Below are positions 9,918-17,717 of a DNA stretch of 64,000 bases, in pieces (within the stretch, counting starts at the first letter, position 1; every line of letters begins with the position of its first letter). Under the pieces are notes generated by a model, which saw only the letters and a program-made list of their open reading frames with translations, did no database searches and was not told where the DNA came from. The stretch covers positions 464,045-528,044 of the forward strand of contig JABCZD010000004.1 in the NCBI GenBank assembly GCA_013289855.1. Direction: 5' to 3'. A program made the position numbers and the translations under genes. This DNA comes from Acidobacteriota bacterium (lineage in GTDB: Bacteria > Acidobacteriota > Terriglobia > Acidiferrales > UBA7541).

Positions 9918-9936
9918 TGGCGGGTCTTCAGACCCG
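9914..9936 (-). repeat. REP-like palindrome, CGGGTC stem
   Basis: GTAGTGG flank followed by CGGGTC-ttca-GACCCG. The flank supplies the stop codon of the permease. It belongs to the same family as the other CCACTACAA-tagged elements in the window. Confidence 0.7.
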
Positions 9937-9956
9937 TGCATTTGACTTTATCCTTC

Positions 9957-9980
9957 GTAGTGGCGAATCTTTAGATTCGC
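9957..9980 (-). repeat. REP-like palindrome, GCGAATCT stem
   Basis: GTAGTG flank followed by GCGAATCT-tt-AGATTCGC. The identical element recurs at 11698, on the other side of the P5C dehydrogenase gene, so that gene is bracketed by two copies in the same orientation. Confidence 0.75.
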
Positions 9981-10030
9981 ATCATTCCTTGCATTGTTGT
10001 CCGTGAACCACGCTTCCAAGCCGCTCCACC

Positions 10031-11605
10031 CTAATCGACCTTCTCTGCAATCGCCTTAGCCTGCAAAAAATGCAACAAATAATCCTTCCCACCCGTCTTC
10101 GAATCCGTCCCGGACATATTAAATCCCCCAAACGGATGCGCCCCCACCATCGCCCCGGTACACTTGCGATTCAAATACAAATTCCCCACAAAAAACGCCT
10201 CCTCCGCCCGTGCAATCTTCTCCTTGTTCCGCGAATAAACCGCCCCCGTCAACCCAAACTCCGTATCATTCGCAATCTCCAGCGCATGCTCAAAATCCCG
10301 CGCCTTGATCACCGCCAGCACCGGACCGAAAACTTCCTCCTGCGCGATCCGCGACTTCGCATCCACGTTCGCAATAATCGTCGGCTGCACAAAATACCCT
10401 TCGCCTGGAGCCCGCCCTCCGCCGAGCACCAACTTTCCTTCCTTCTTCCCCACGTCGATGTATCCCAAAATCCCTTCCATCGCCGTGGCGCTCACCACCG
10501 GCCCCATATAATTGCCCTGCACATCGCTCGGCCCAACCGTAATCGTCTTCGCGCGCGTCACCAATTTATCCACGAACGTATCAAAAACCTTCTCCGAAAC
10601 GATCGCCCGCGAACACGCCGAACATTTCTGCCCCGCATAACCAAACGCGGCCTGCGCCACGCCCTCTACCGCCGCGTCCAGGTCCGCCTCCTCATCCACA
10701 ATCGTCGCGTCCTTTCCACCCATCTCCAGCACCGCCCGCTTGATCCAAATCTGTCCCGCCGCCCGCTTGGCCGCCGCCTCGCCGATGATCAATCCAACTT
10801 CTTTCGATCCAGTGAACGCGATATACCGCGTTTTCGCATGCTTCACCATCGCATCTCCGGCAACTTCGCCCAGCCCCGTAATAAAATTCAGCGCCTCGCG
10901 CGGCACTCCCGCTTCATAAAAAATCTCCACCACTTTCGTTGCCACCGCCGGCGCTTCCTCCGAAGGTTTCAGCACCACCGTGTTCCCGGTCACCAGCGAA
11001 GCCGCCGTCATCCCCGCCGCTATCGCCGCCGGAAAATTCCACGGCGGAATCACCGCGCCCACTCCCAGCGGCAAATACACCAGATAATTCTTTTCCCCCT
11101 TCATCGGCGTTACCGCATGTTCCCCGGCCAGCCGCAGCATCTCGCGGGCGTAAAACTCACAAAAATCAATCGTCTCCGCCGTATCCGCGTCCGCCTCAAT
11201 CCACGATTTCCCCACCTCATAACAAATCAGCGCGGAAACCTCGAACTTCCGCTCGCGAAAGATCTGCGACGCGCGGAAAATAATCTCCACGCGCTTCTCC
11301 GCCGGCACGCGCTTCCACGTCGCGAACGCCGCATACGCCGCTTCCACCGCCTGCGCGGCCTGCTCCGCGTTAGCCTTCTGAAACACGCCGATCACCTGCG
11401 CTGGCCGCGAAGGATTCGTGGACATCATCTTCTCGGTCGTATAAATCTTCTCCCCGCCGATGTACATCGGATACTCACGCCCCAACTCCCCTGCCACTTT
11501 CGCCAGCGCGTCTTCCATGGCCTTCTTATTTTCGGCTTTCGAAAAATCCACAAACGGTTCGTTCGTGAACTCCGCAACATGCAACTTCGCTTCAGCAGTA
11601 GCCAT
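10031..11605 (-). CDS. rocA: L-glutamate gamma-semialdehyde (P5C) dehydrogenase
   Basis: NAD-dependent aldehyde dehydrogenase oxidising glutamate semialdehyde to glutamate in proline/arginine breakdown; 524 residues, cytosolic. The N-terminal NEPFVDFS and YPMYIGGEKI segments and the C-terminal FGGFNMSGTDSKTGG are characteristic of the RocA/PutA-C group. Catalytic Cys lies in FGYAGQKCSAC (about residue 328), the general-base Glu in VLEMGGKD, and the dinucleotide site at AFTGSKEVG. The frame reaches 11635, but ATG 11605 gives the family-like N-terminus with an AGGAG 11 nt upstream. No proline dehydrogenase is next to it. Confidence 0.9.
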   Translation of the reverse strand: MATAEAKLHVAEFTNEPFVDFSKAENKKAMEDALAKVAGELGREYPMYIGGEKIYTTEKMMSTNPSRPAQVIGVFQKANAEQAAQAVEAAYAAFATWKRVPAEKRVEIIFRASQIFRERKFEVSALICYEVGKSWIEADADTAETIDFCEFYAREMLRLAGEHAVTPMKGEKNYLVYLPLGVGAVIPPWNFPAAIAAGMTAASLVTGNTVVLKPSEEAPAVATKVVEIFYEAGVPREALNFITGLGEVAGDAMVKHAKTRYIAFTGSKEVGLIIGEAAAKRAAGQIWIKRAVLEMGGKDATIVDEEADLDAAVEGVAQAAFGYAGQKCSACSRAIVSEKVFDTFVDKLVTRAKTITVGPSDVQGNYMGPVVSATAMEGILGYIDVGKKEGKLVLGGGRAPGEGYFVQPTIIANVDAKSRIAQEEVFGPVLAVIKARDFEHALEIANDTEFGLTGAVYSRNKEKIARAEEAFFVGNLYLNRKCTGAMVGAHPFGGFNMSGTDSKTGGKDYLLHFLQAKAIAEKVD

Positions 11606-11697
11606 AGATTTCATCTCTCCTAATCGCGTGAACATCCAATTCTACCGCCCCCGCAAACCACGCCACAAGCCAGCACCGTTCTCACAAGGTTTGTTCT

Positions 11698-11721
11698 GTA
11701 GTGGCGAATCTTTAGATTCGC
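11698..11721 (-). repeat. REP-like palindrome, GCGAATCT stem
   Basis: Identical to the copy at 9957: GTAGTG, then GCGAATCT-tt-AGATTCGC. It lies about 90 nt upstream of the P5C dehydrogenase start. The rest of 11606-11858 shows no gene or clear signal. Confidence 0.75.
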
Positions 11722-11858
11722 AGCATTTGCCCCACACGCGACCGACGCACTCCAGATGGGCTCGCTTTCGCTTAAGGAGATCACGAGCGTCAAAATCTCA
11801 CGCGAAATTCCTTGCACAGGCATGCACAGATTTCCACATGATTACAATTCGATTTCGC

Positions 11859-11887
11859 TTGCGCTCTTTTTCTGCCGCTCGTACTAT
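11859..11887 (+). promoter_or_regulatory. sigma70-like promoter of the repeat-array RNA
   Basis: TTGCGC (11859-11864), a 17-nt spacer and TACTAT (11882-11887). Spacing is ideal, the -35 is weak (3/6) and the -10 moderate (4/6). It predicts a start near 11895, just before the first repeat unit at about 11903. Confidence 0.5.
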
Positions 11888-11894
11888 GCGCACA

Positions 11895-12336
11895 GATTGA
11901 TCGGGAAGAAGACTTCGCGAGTCAATTAGAAGATGGCAACAAGGGTAAAACCGAGCTTGTCAGTTTCGAGTTGAAACAGAAGTACTAACTTCGCAGTTCA
12001 ACGTACGCAGATGGCCAGGGTAAAACCGAGCCAACTTGACGGCGGTGGATTGCGGGCTTTGCAGCCGAAGCCCACGGGTGACTTGGGTAAAACCGAATCG
12101 CCAGTGGACGGAAGCGGAAGCCACAGACTTTGCGGTGAACTCAAAGAAGCGAAGCGGGTAAAACCGAGTCGTAATCGTGAGTCGAACCAAGAAGTAGGCT
12201 TCACGAATCAATTTACGAGGGGCGGCCTGGGTAAAACCGAGCCGCCTTCTCCTAATCCTGAGACGGGAAGCCAAAGCTTCACGCGTCAATCGAAAAGAGG
12301 GCGACACGGCCAAACCGAGTCGCCCTCATTTTTTTT
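11895..12336 (+). ncRNA. candidate structured RNA made of six ~72-nt tandem repeats
   Basis: Six copies of GGGTAAAACCGAG (the last reads GGCCAAACCGAG) begin at 11943, 12018, 12085, 12156, 12229 and 12308, spaced 67-79 nt. Each sits in a hairpin loop whose stem differs but still pairs: ACAAG/CTTGT, TGGC/GCCA, GGTGA/TCGCC, GCGA/TCGT, GGCGGC/GCCGCC and GAGGGCGAC/GTCGCCCTC. In front of most copies is a second small hairpin (GAAG-aaga-CTTC at 11905; GAAGT-acta-ACTTC; GAAG-tagg-CTTC; GAAGC-caaa-GCTTC), followed by a CTTCRCGNRTCAA-like element. The last hairpin doubles as the terminator. Compensatory stem changes point to selection on RNA structure. No convincing protein is encoded. Function unknown. 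Confidence 0.65.
12297..12336 (+). terminator. intrinsic terminator closing the repeat array
   Basis: Perfect 9-bp stem GAGGGCGAC/GTCGCCCTC (12297-12305, 12319-12327) around a 13-nt loop containing the last repeat core, then A and eight T. It sets the transcription direction of the array as plus. The convergent minus-strand aminotransferase gene ends 38 nt further on. Confidence 0.85.
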
Positions 12337-12373
12337 GCCCTGTACTCGTACCGGGGCGATCCGCGAGACACAC

Positions 12374-13723
12374 CTATACGAGCTCGCCCACCGCCTCCCC
12401 GAACACCCGGGTGTGCAAATCCACGTCGCCCTCGCTGGCCGCCGGACCCATCAGCGCCATATTGTGGAACGGCGTCAGTAGTACCCCGCGATTCAGCGCG
12501 TACAAATGCAAAAATCGCTCCAAGTCAAAATCCGCCGCCGCCGCCGATTCCCCGCCATTCCTCGGCGCTCGCGTAGTAAAGGTATATTCCGCGCGGCAAC
12601 CCAGCTGCGTCACATTCCACGGCAGCCCCACGTTGCGAATCTCTTCCGCGACTCCCGAAGCGAATCGCGTCGCCAATGGGATCATGTGCTCGAACGCGGC
12701 CGCCGTCAGAACATGGCCCAGCGTCGCGCGCATCGCCGCCAGCGACAGGGCATTGCCTGCTAGCGTTCCGCCGATGCCGCCCACGTCGCAGTCCTCGGGT
12801 TCAATCCGCGCCGAAATGCGCTGCGCCACCTCTTCCGTACATCCAAAGGTCGCGCCAGGAATGCCGCCGCCGATCGCTTTGCCAAGCACGAAAATATCCG
12901 GCTGCAAATTCCACAGCCGTGTGCATCCGCCCGGACCCGCGCAAATCGTATGCGTCTCGTCCGCTATAAACAGCGAACCGTAACGCTGCGCCAACTGCGT
13001 CGCCGCCGCCCAGTATCCGTCGTTTGGCAGGATGATGCCCACGTTGGTCATCGCCGGCTCCGCGAGTACACACGCCACATCGTTGTGCCGGAGCGCCGCC
13101 TCAAGCGCATTTAAATCGTTGAACTCCACCACGCGCGTCGTCTCCGCCGGATCGACGGGCGCGCCAATATTTCCGCGCCGTGGACCGACCACTCCGTCGC
13201 GCAGCGACACAAACGATTCATCCACCGTCCCGTGATAGCAGTAGTGAAACACCAGAATCTTCGAGCGCTGCGTAATCTCTCGCGCAATGCGAATCGCAAA
13301 GCGGTTCGCGTCCGTCGCCGTTAGCGCGAATTGCCAGTACGGCAATCCGAAGCGCCGCTGCAACTCTTCGCCGACCCACACGGCATCTTCTGTGGGCAGC
13401 ATAAACGTGATTCCTTCGCGCACCCGCCGCGCCACGGCATCAGCCACCGTCTTCGGCGAGTGCCCGGTCATCGCACCAGTATCGCCAAGACAAAGATCGA
13501 CGTATTCGTGCCCGTCCACATCCGTAAAGTGCGCGCCGCAGGCCTGCGCCACAAACACCGGAAACGCGCCGGCCCACTTCTTCATCCAGTTCATCGGCAC
13601 GCCGCCCAGCAGCGAACCCTGCGCGCGCCGATACAACTCCGCCGAACGCGGATGCTCATCGACAAAGCGCTTTTCTTCGCGCTCCCGCAATCTCTGCAAT
13701 TTGTCGCGATCGATGGAGGTCAT
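12374..13723 (-). CDS. class III PLP aminotransferase (HemL-like)
   Basis: PLP-dependent class III aminotransferase, 449 residues. The Schiff-base Lys is K282 in FVLGKAIGGGIPG, and the cofactor-ring Asp is D255 in FIADETHT. Its phosphate-binding stretch reads LTATDANRFAIRIAR rather than the SGTEATMxAIRLAR of glutamate-1-semialdehyde aminomutase, so it is probably a related aminotransferase and not the haem enzyme. It is the last gene of a minus-strand operon, 12 nt after a small conserved protein and two FAD oxidoreductases. That context suggests catabolism or modification of an amine, but the substrate is open. Confidence 0.8.
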   Translation of the reverse strand: MTSIDRDKLQRLREREEKRFVDEHPRSAELYRRAQGSLLGGVPMNWMKKWAGAFPVFVAQACGAHFTDVDGHEYVDLCLGDTGAMTGHSPKTVADAVARRVREGITFMLPTEDAVWVGEELQRRFGLPYWQFALTATDANRFAIRIAREITQRSKILVFHYCYHGTVDESFVSLRDGVVGPRRGNIGAPVDPAETTRVVEFNDLNALEAALRHNDVACVLAEPAMTNVGIILPNDGYWAAATQLAQRYGSLFIADETHTICAGPGGCTRLWNLQPDIFVLGKAIGGGIPGATFGCTEEVAQRISARIEPEDCDVGGIGGTLAGNALSLAAMRATLGHVLTAAAFEHMIPLATRFASGVAEEIRNVGLPWNVTQLGCRAEYTFTTRAPRNGGESAAAADFDLERFLHLYALNRGVLLTPFHNMALMGPAASEGDVDLHTRVFGEAVGELV

Positions 13724-13735
13724 GACTCTAGAAAT

Positions 13736-14047
13736 TCAAATTACTGCAAACTTTTCGAGGTCACTTGGATAAATCGGCGTGTATTCGCCCTCTTCAATAT
13801 CCCTATAACCAGCCTTCAGGTCGGACAAATAGCTCGTAATCGAGGGGATTGTTTTGATGTAGTCAAACGTCAAAGTGGGATCTTCAGCAAAGACAAATAT
13901 ATTCATCTCTCCTGAACCGATATCATGTCCGTCTACCGTTCCAAGGTCTCCGAGACTCTCGCGAATCGCGTCTTCCAGAGAAATCAACAAATCGAAATCA
14001 CTGACGGAAGAGGACGATGGCCACTGCAACGCGAGCATGTATTCCAT
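13736..14047 (-). CDS. small conserved protein of unknown function
   Basis: 103 residues, acidic and soluble, with the distinctive core VDGHDIGSGEMNIFVFAEDP followed by an AGYRDIEEGEYTPIYP-like end. I recall this pattern (GHDxGSGExNIF, AYR, YTxIWP) in conserved hypothetical proteins but know no function. It is spaced 7 nt from the upstream oxidoreductase and 12 nt from the downstream aminotransferase, so it is a true operon member. Confidence 0.7.
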   Translation of the reverse strand: MEYMLALQWPSSSSVSDFDLLISLEDAIRESLGDLGTVDGHDIGSGEMNIFVFAEDPTLTFDYIKTIPSITSYLSDLKAGYRDIEEGEYTPIYPSDLEKFAVI

Positions 14048-14054
14048 AGCACTC

Positions 14055-15653
14055 TCAGCGCAGGTCGCGAATGATTTCCTTCGCGGCGTTGGCGCCCGAG
14101 GCGCCAGTTAATCCGTTCCCTGGATGCGTACCGGAACCGCACAAGTATAATCCGCGCACCGGCGTCAAATACCGCGCCCAATCCAGCACCGGCCGCATGG
14201 TGAACAGTTGGTCGAGCGCCAGTTCGCCGTGATAAATGTGTCCGCCAGTGAAGCCGTAAGTGGTCTCCAGGTCCTGCGGCGTAATCACCTGCGTCGCCTC
14301 CACCAATCCCGGCAAATCCGGCGCGTACGCCGACAACGTCTTTATCACCGTCCGGCCCAGTTCGTCGCGTCGCCCGCTCCAGTTTCCCTTCTTCAATTTG
14401 TAAGGAGCAAATTGTACGTACGCGGAAAGCACGTGCTTCCCTTCCGGAGCCAACGAAGGATCGAGCAGCGTGGGAATCGTCGCATCCAAATACGGCGCCG
14501 CGGAAAACTCGCCGTACTTCGACGCGTCAAACGCCTTCTCCAGATAATCGGTCTCCGGCCCGATGTGGATTCGGCCAGAAAGCGCCTGGCGAAATCCATC
14601 CGCGCCAATCGCCGACGCCAGCGCGGGAAACGCCGGCAAATCGCCCAGCGCCAGATTCACCTTGGCCACCGTGCCGTTCGCGCGCACGTTCTTGATACGC
14701 ATCGCAAACGTCGGATCCAGTTGCGAAGGATCCACTAAATTAAAAAATGTCCGTTTCGGATCGACGCCCGAAACCACCGCCTGCACCGCGATCTCTTCAC
14801 CATCGGCAAGAACCACGCCGCTGACCGCGCCGTCCTTCACGCGAATGTGTTGCACCTCCGCGCCGGTGCGAATCTCCGCCCCCGCTTTGCGCGCGCTGTC
14901 CGCCAGCGCAGCGCTCAGCGCTCCAAGCCCACCGCGCGGAAACGTCGCCGGACCAACCGGATGCGCGTCCGCTGCCGCACGCATCAGCAGCACCGCAGTC
15001 GAACCCGCTGACCACGGCCCCAGCGCCGTGCCAAAAATTCCGCGCGACACAATCACCGCGCGAAGCAATTCATTCTCAAAGAATTCGGCGACAAAATCCG
15101 CGGCCGCCATCGGTCCCCAGCGCAGCAAATCGAAAATCCCAGTTTTGCCCAGGCTGCGCACACCGCGTCCAGTCTTCAGCAAATTCCAAAGATCTTCCGG
15201 CGAAGGCTTGTCGATTCCCGGCGGCGTAATCGCGGCAATCTGTGCAAACACTCCCGCGATCTTCTCTAGCGACGCCGCAAACTTGGTATACCGTTCCGCG
15301 TCGTGCGCGGACATGCGCGCAATGCCGCCCGCCGTCTTGGCGTGGTCGTTGTAGAAAAGCAGTCCTTGCCCATCGAGCGTGGGCGCAAACACGCGCGGGT
15401 CGGGATGCAGCAGCTCGCAACCGAACTTCTCTGGCCGCATGTCGCGCAGCACATCGTCGCGCAAGGGACCGACCGTGTGCGCCAGCGTCGATACGCGAAA
15501 TCCCGGGTGAAACTCTTCCGTGATCGCGCCGCCACCGACCATTTCTCGGCGCTCCAGCACCACCGGTTTGAATCCGCCCTTGGCCAGATAAAATGCCGTC
15601 ACCAGCGCATTGTGCCCACCGCCGACAATCGCAACTTTCTGTCCGATGGGCAC
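14055..15653 (-). CDS. PYROXD2/phytoene-desaturase-like FAD oxidoreductase (copy 2)
   Basis: 532 residues with an N-terminal FAD-binding Rossmann motif VAIVGGGHNALVTAFYLAKGG and the ERREMVGGGAITEE continuation. The C-terminal end LYLCGSGTHPGNGLTGASG is the second flavin-contact motif of CrtI/PYROXD2 proteins. The start is a GTG two nt after the stop of the paralogous gene upstream. No carotenoid genes are nearby, so a desaturase role is doubtful. Paired with the next gene, it may act on the same substrate as a heteromer or in consecutive steps (inference). Confidence 0.85.
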   Translation of the reverse strand: MPIGQKVAIVGGGHNALVTAFYLAKGGFKPVVLERREMVGGGAITEEFHPGFRVSTLAHTVGPLRDDVLRDMRPEKFGCELLHPDPRVFAPTLDGQGLLFYNDHAKTAGGIARMSAHDAERYTKFAASLEKIAGVFAQIAAITPPGIDKPSPEDLWNLLKTGRGVRSLGKTGIFDLLRWGPMAAADFVAEFFENELLRAVIVSRGIFGTALGPWSAGSTAVLLMRAAADAHPVGPATFPRGGLGALSAALADSARKAGAEIRTGAEVQHIRVKDGAVSGVVLADGEEIAVQAVVSGVDPKRTFFNLVDPSQLDPTFAMRIKNVRANGTVAKVNLALGDLPAFPALASAIGADGFRQALSGRIHIGPETDYLEKAFDASKYGEFSAAPYLDATIPTLLDPSLAPEGKHVLSAYVQFAPYKLKKGNWSGRRDELGRTVIKTLSAYAPDLPGLVEATQVITPQDLETTYGFTGGHIYHGELALDQLFTMRPVLDWARYLTPVRGLYLCGSGTHPGNGLTGASGANAAKEIIRDLR

Positions 15654-15655
15654 GG

Positions 15656-17353
15656 TCAGTGGCTCGCCTTCTGCGAGCTTACTTCGCTTGATGCCACGGC
15701 TGCTGGCGTGCCGTCAGAAGCATTAGATTTTGCCCCGTTGGACTTCGCGTTCGACTTCGCCGCGCGCGCCACTTTGCTCCAGTCTTTCAGCATCACCTGG
15801 CTGGCGATGCGTCCGTTCGCTCCCATAATTCCGCCGCCTGGATGCGTCGCCGAGCCGCACATATACAAGCCATCCACCGGAGTGCGGTAGTAGGCCCATC
15901 CAGCCACTGGACGCAGAAAGAAAAGTTGCTCCAACGAAAGTTCGCCCTGAAAAATGTTTCCCTGCGTCAGCCCGAATTCGCGTTCCAGATCCAGAGGCGT
16001 CAATATTTGACGCCCAACAATGATTTCCTTAAGGTTTGGCGCATATTCCGCGATCGTGTCGATCACGTTGTCGCCGAAGGCTTCGCGCTGATCGTCCCAC
16101 GTCCCTTTCGCAAGTTTGTACGGAGCGTACTGCACGAAGCACGAGAGCACGTGCTTCCCGGCCGGCGCCACGCTGGGATCCGTGAGGCTCGGAATCACCA
16201 TATCGATGTACGGACGCCGCGAATAATTGCCGTACTTCGCATCGTCGTAGCCGCGTTCCATATATTCCATGTTCGGCGAAATGGAAATCGCTCCGCGCAG
16301 GTGTGCGCCATCGCCAGGTATCGCCTTGAAATTGGGTAACGCATCGAGCGCCAGATTCACCTTGCCGGACGAGCCGCGGAACTTATAGCGCCGCACGCCT
16401 TCCAGAAAATCCGGGGGCAACTCGCTAGGCGATAGAAATTTTTCGAACGTCAGGTGCGGATCGACGCTGGACGAAACAATCGTCGCGCTGATCTCTTCCC
16501 CGCTCTGCAGCACCACGCCGGCGGCGCGGCCATTCTTCACCACAATTTTTCCCACCGGCGCCTTGGTGCGAATCTCCACGCCGGCTTCGCGCGCCGCCGC
16601 GCCAATAGCGTTGGAAATGGCCCCCGTGCCGCCGCGGCTGAATCCCCAGGAGCGGAACGCGCCATCGATCTCGCCCATATAGTGGTGCAACAGAACGTAA
16701 GCCGTCCCCGGCGAGCGAATGCCCAGAAACGTTCCGATAATTCCCGACGCCGACATAGTTGCCTTCAACACGTCGGTCTCAAACCACTGGTCCAGAAAAT
16801 CCGCCGAGCTCATGGTCATCAGCTGTATCAGCGTGTAGCGCTCGTCGGAAGAAAGCTCGCGGAAACGCTGCATCAGAAAATGCAGCTGCTTCAAATCTTT
16901 GGGATTTAGCGTGGTCGGATCGGGTGGAACCATCGACAGCAACGGCTTCACGAAGCGGCACATCGGCGTCATCATCTTGGAGAATTCGTCGTACGCCTCG
17001 GCATCCAGCCGCGAGTGCCGCCGGATCTCGCGAATGGATTTGGCGTGATCGTTCATCCGCCAAAGATGGTCGCCATTGGGCATCGGAGAAAACGTGCCGT
17101 CGAGCGGCAATATCTCCAGCCCATGCCGCGGCAAATCCAGCTCGCGAATAATCTCCGGCCGCAGCAGCGAAACCACGTAGGAACATTCCGAAAACAGAAA
17201 GCCGGGAAAAATCTCTTCGGTAACTGCTGCTCCACCCAAAACGTGCCGCCGCTCCAGTACCAGCACCCTCTTCCCGGCCTTGGCCAGGTACGCAGCATTC
17301 ACCAGACCATTGTGCCCGCCGCCGATAACCACCACGTCGTAGTGCTGCGCCAT
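15656..17353 (-). CDS. PYROXD2/phytoene-desaturase-like FAD oxidoreductase (copy 1)
   Basis: 565 residues. FAD motif VVVIGGGHNGLVNAAYLAKAGKRVLVLERR, then HVLGGAAVTEEIFPGF, and the C-terminal motif LYMCGSATHPGGGIMGANG. It shares the same layout as its downstream neighbour along the whole length, so the two arose by duplication and diverged. It ends in a low-complexity Lys/Ser/Asn tail (AKSNAKSNGAKSNASDG) absent from the other copy. First gene of the four-gene minus operon ending at 12374. Confidence 0.85.
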   Translation of the reverse strand: MAQHYDVVVIGGGHNGLVNAAYLAKAGKRVLVLERRHVLGGAAVTEEIFPGFLFSECSYVVSLLRPEIIRELDLPRHGLEILPLDGTFSPMPNGDHLWRMNDHAKSIREIRRHSRLDAEAYDEFSKMMTPMCRFVKPLLSMVPPDPTTLNPKDLKQLHFLMQRFRELSSDERYTLIQLMTMSSADFLDQWFETDVLKATMSASGIIGTFLGIRSPGTAYVLLHHYMGEIDGAFRSWGFSRGGTGAISNAIGAAAREAGVEIRTKAPVGKIVVKNGRAAGVVLQSGEEISATIVSSSVDPHLTFEKFLSPSELPPDFLEGVRRYKFRGSSGKVNLALDALPNFKAIPGDGAHLRGAISISPNMEYMERGYDDAKYGNYSRRPYIDMVIPSLTDPSVAPAGKHVLSCFVQYAPYKLAKGTWDDQREAFGDNVIDTIAEYAPNLKEIIVGRQILTPLDLEREFGLTQGNIFQGELSLEQLFFLRPVAGWAYYRTPVDGLYMCGSATHPGGGIMGANGRIASQVMLKDWSKVARAAKSNAKSNGAKSNASDGTPAAVASSEVSSQKASH

Positions 17354-17443
17354 GCGGAGTACTCCACTAGAAAAAAGAAGCCTTGCTGTTCAGGTGACCG
17401 CACATTTTACTGGTTCCTGAGTCCGCTGTACAATCCGCCTCTC

Positions 17444-17524
17444 GTAGCACAGGCACTCTTGCCTGTGTGCCGCGTCGGCACGGCAAACAGCTCTGCACAG
17501 GCAAGAGTGCCTGTGCTACCAAAA
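17444..17524. repeat. pair of inverted REP-like palindromes, GCACAGGCA stem
   Basis: Two elements facing each other. The first is GTAGCACAGGCA-ctct-TGCCTGTG (17444-17470); the second is GCACAGGCA-agag-TGCCTGTGC followed by TACCAAAA (17495-17524). The same stem returns at 51532 and part of it at 26441. Paired inverted REPs are the classical BIME arrangement. Nothing else is visible between 17354 and 17717. Confidence 0.75.
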
Positions 17525-17717
17525 CCCCTCGCGTTAGCACCTAACTTGACCGCGCGAATACCCACGCTTAGAATAGAAGATTCATTGTGACGCATTTTTC
17601 CGACTTGCTGAATTGTACCAAGCGCCCAGTGCCCACTCGCTGGGCTGCGCTGTTTTTAGGCGGCGACAATTCGCCCAATCAAATGACACCTTTCCAAATT
17701 TCCGAAGCGAGGATGGC

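Noticed and set aside
10070..11623. 517-codon plus-strand ORF
   Set aside because: Arg/His/Pro-rich antisense shadow of the P5C dehydrogenase gene, which has all catalytic motifs.
11960..12313. Minus-strand 117-codon ORF across the repeat array
   Set aside because: Its repeated FTQ/FYP tripeptides are just the GGTTTTACCC repeat read in shifting frames, and the terminator and hairpins point to a plus-strand RNA.
11943..12320. CRISPR array
   Set aside because: The repeated core is only 13 nt, spacing varies from 67 to 79, and the intervening sequences share motifs with each other instead of being unique spacers.
14055..17353. Carotenoid biosynthesis genes (crtI pair)
   Set aside because: Sequences fit PYROXD2-like proteins, and no crtB, crtE or cyclase lies nearby.
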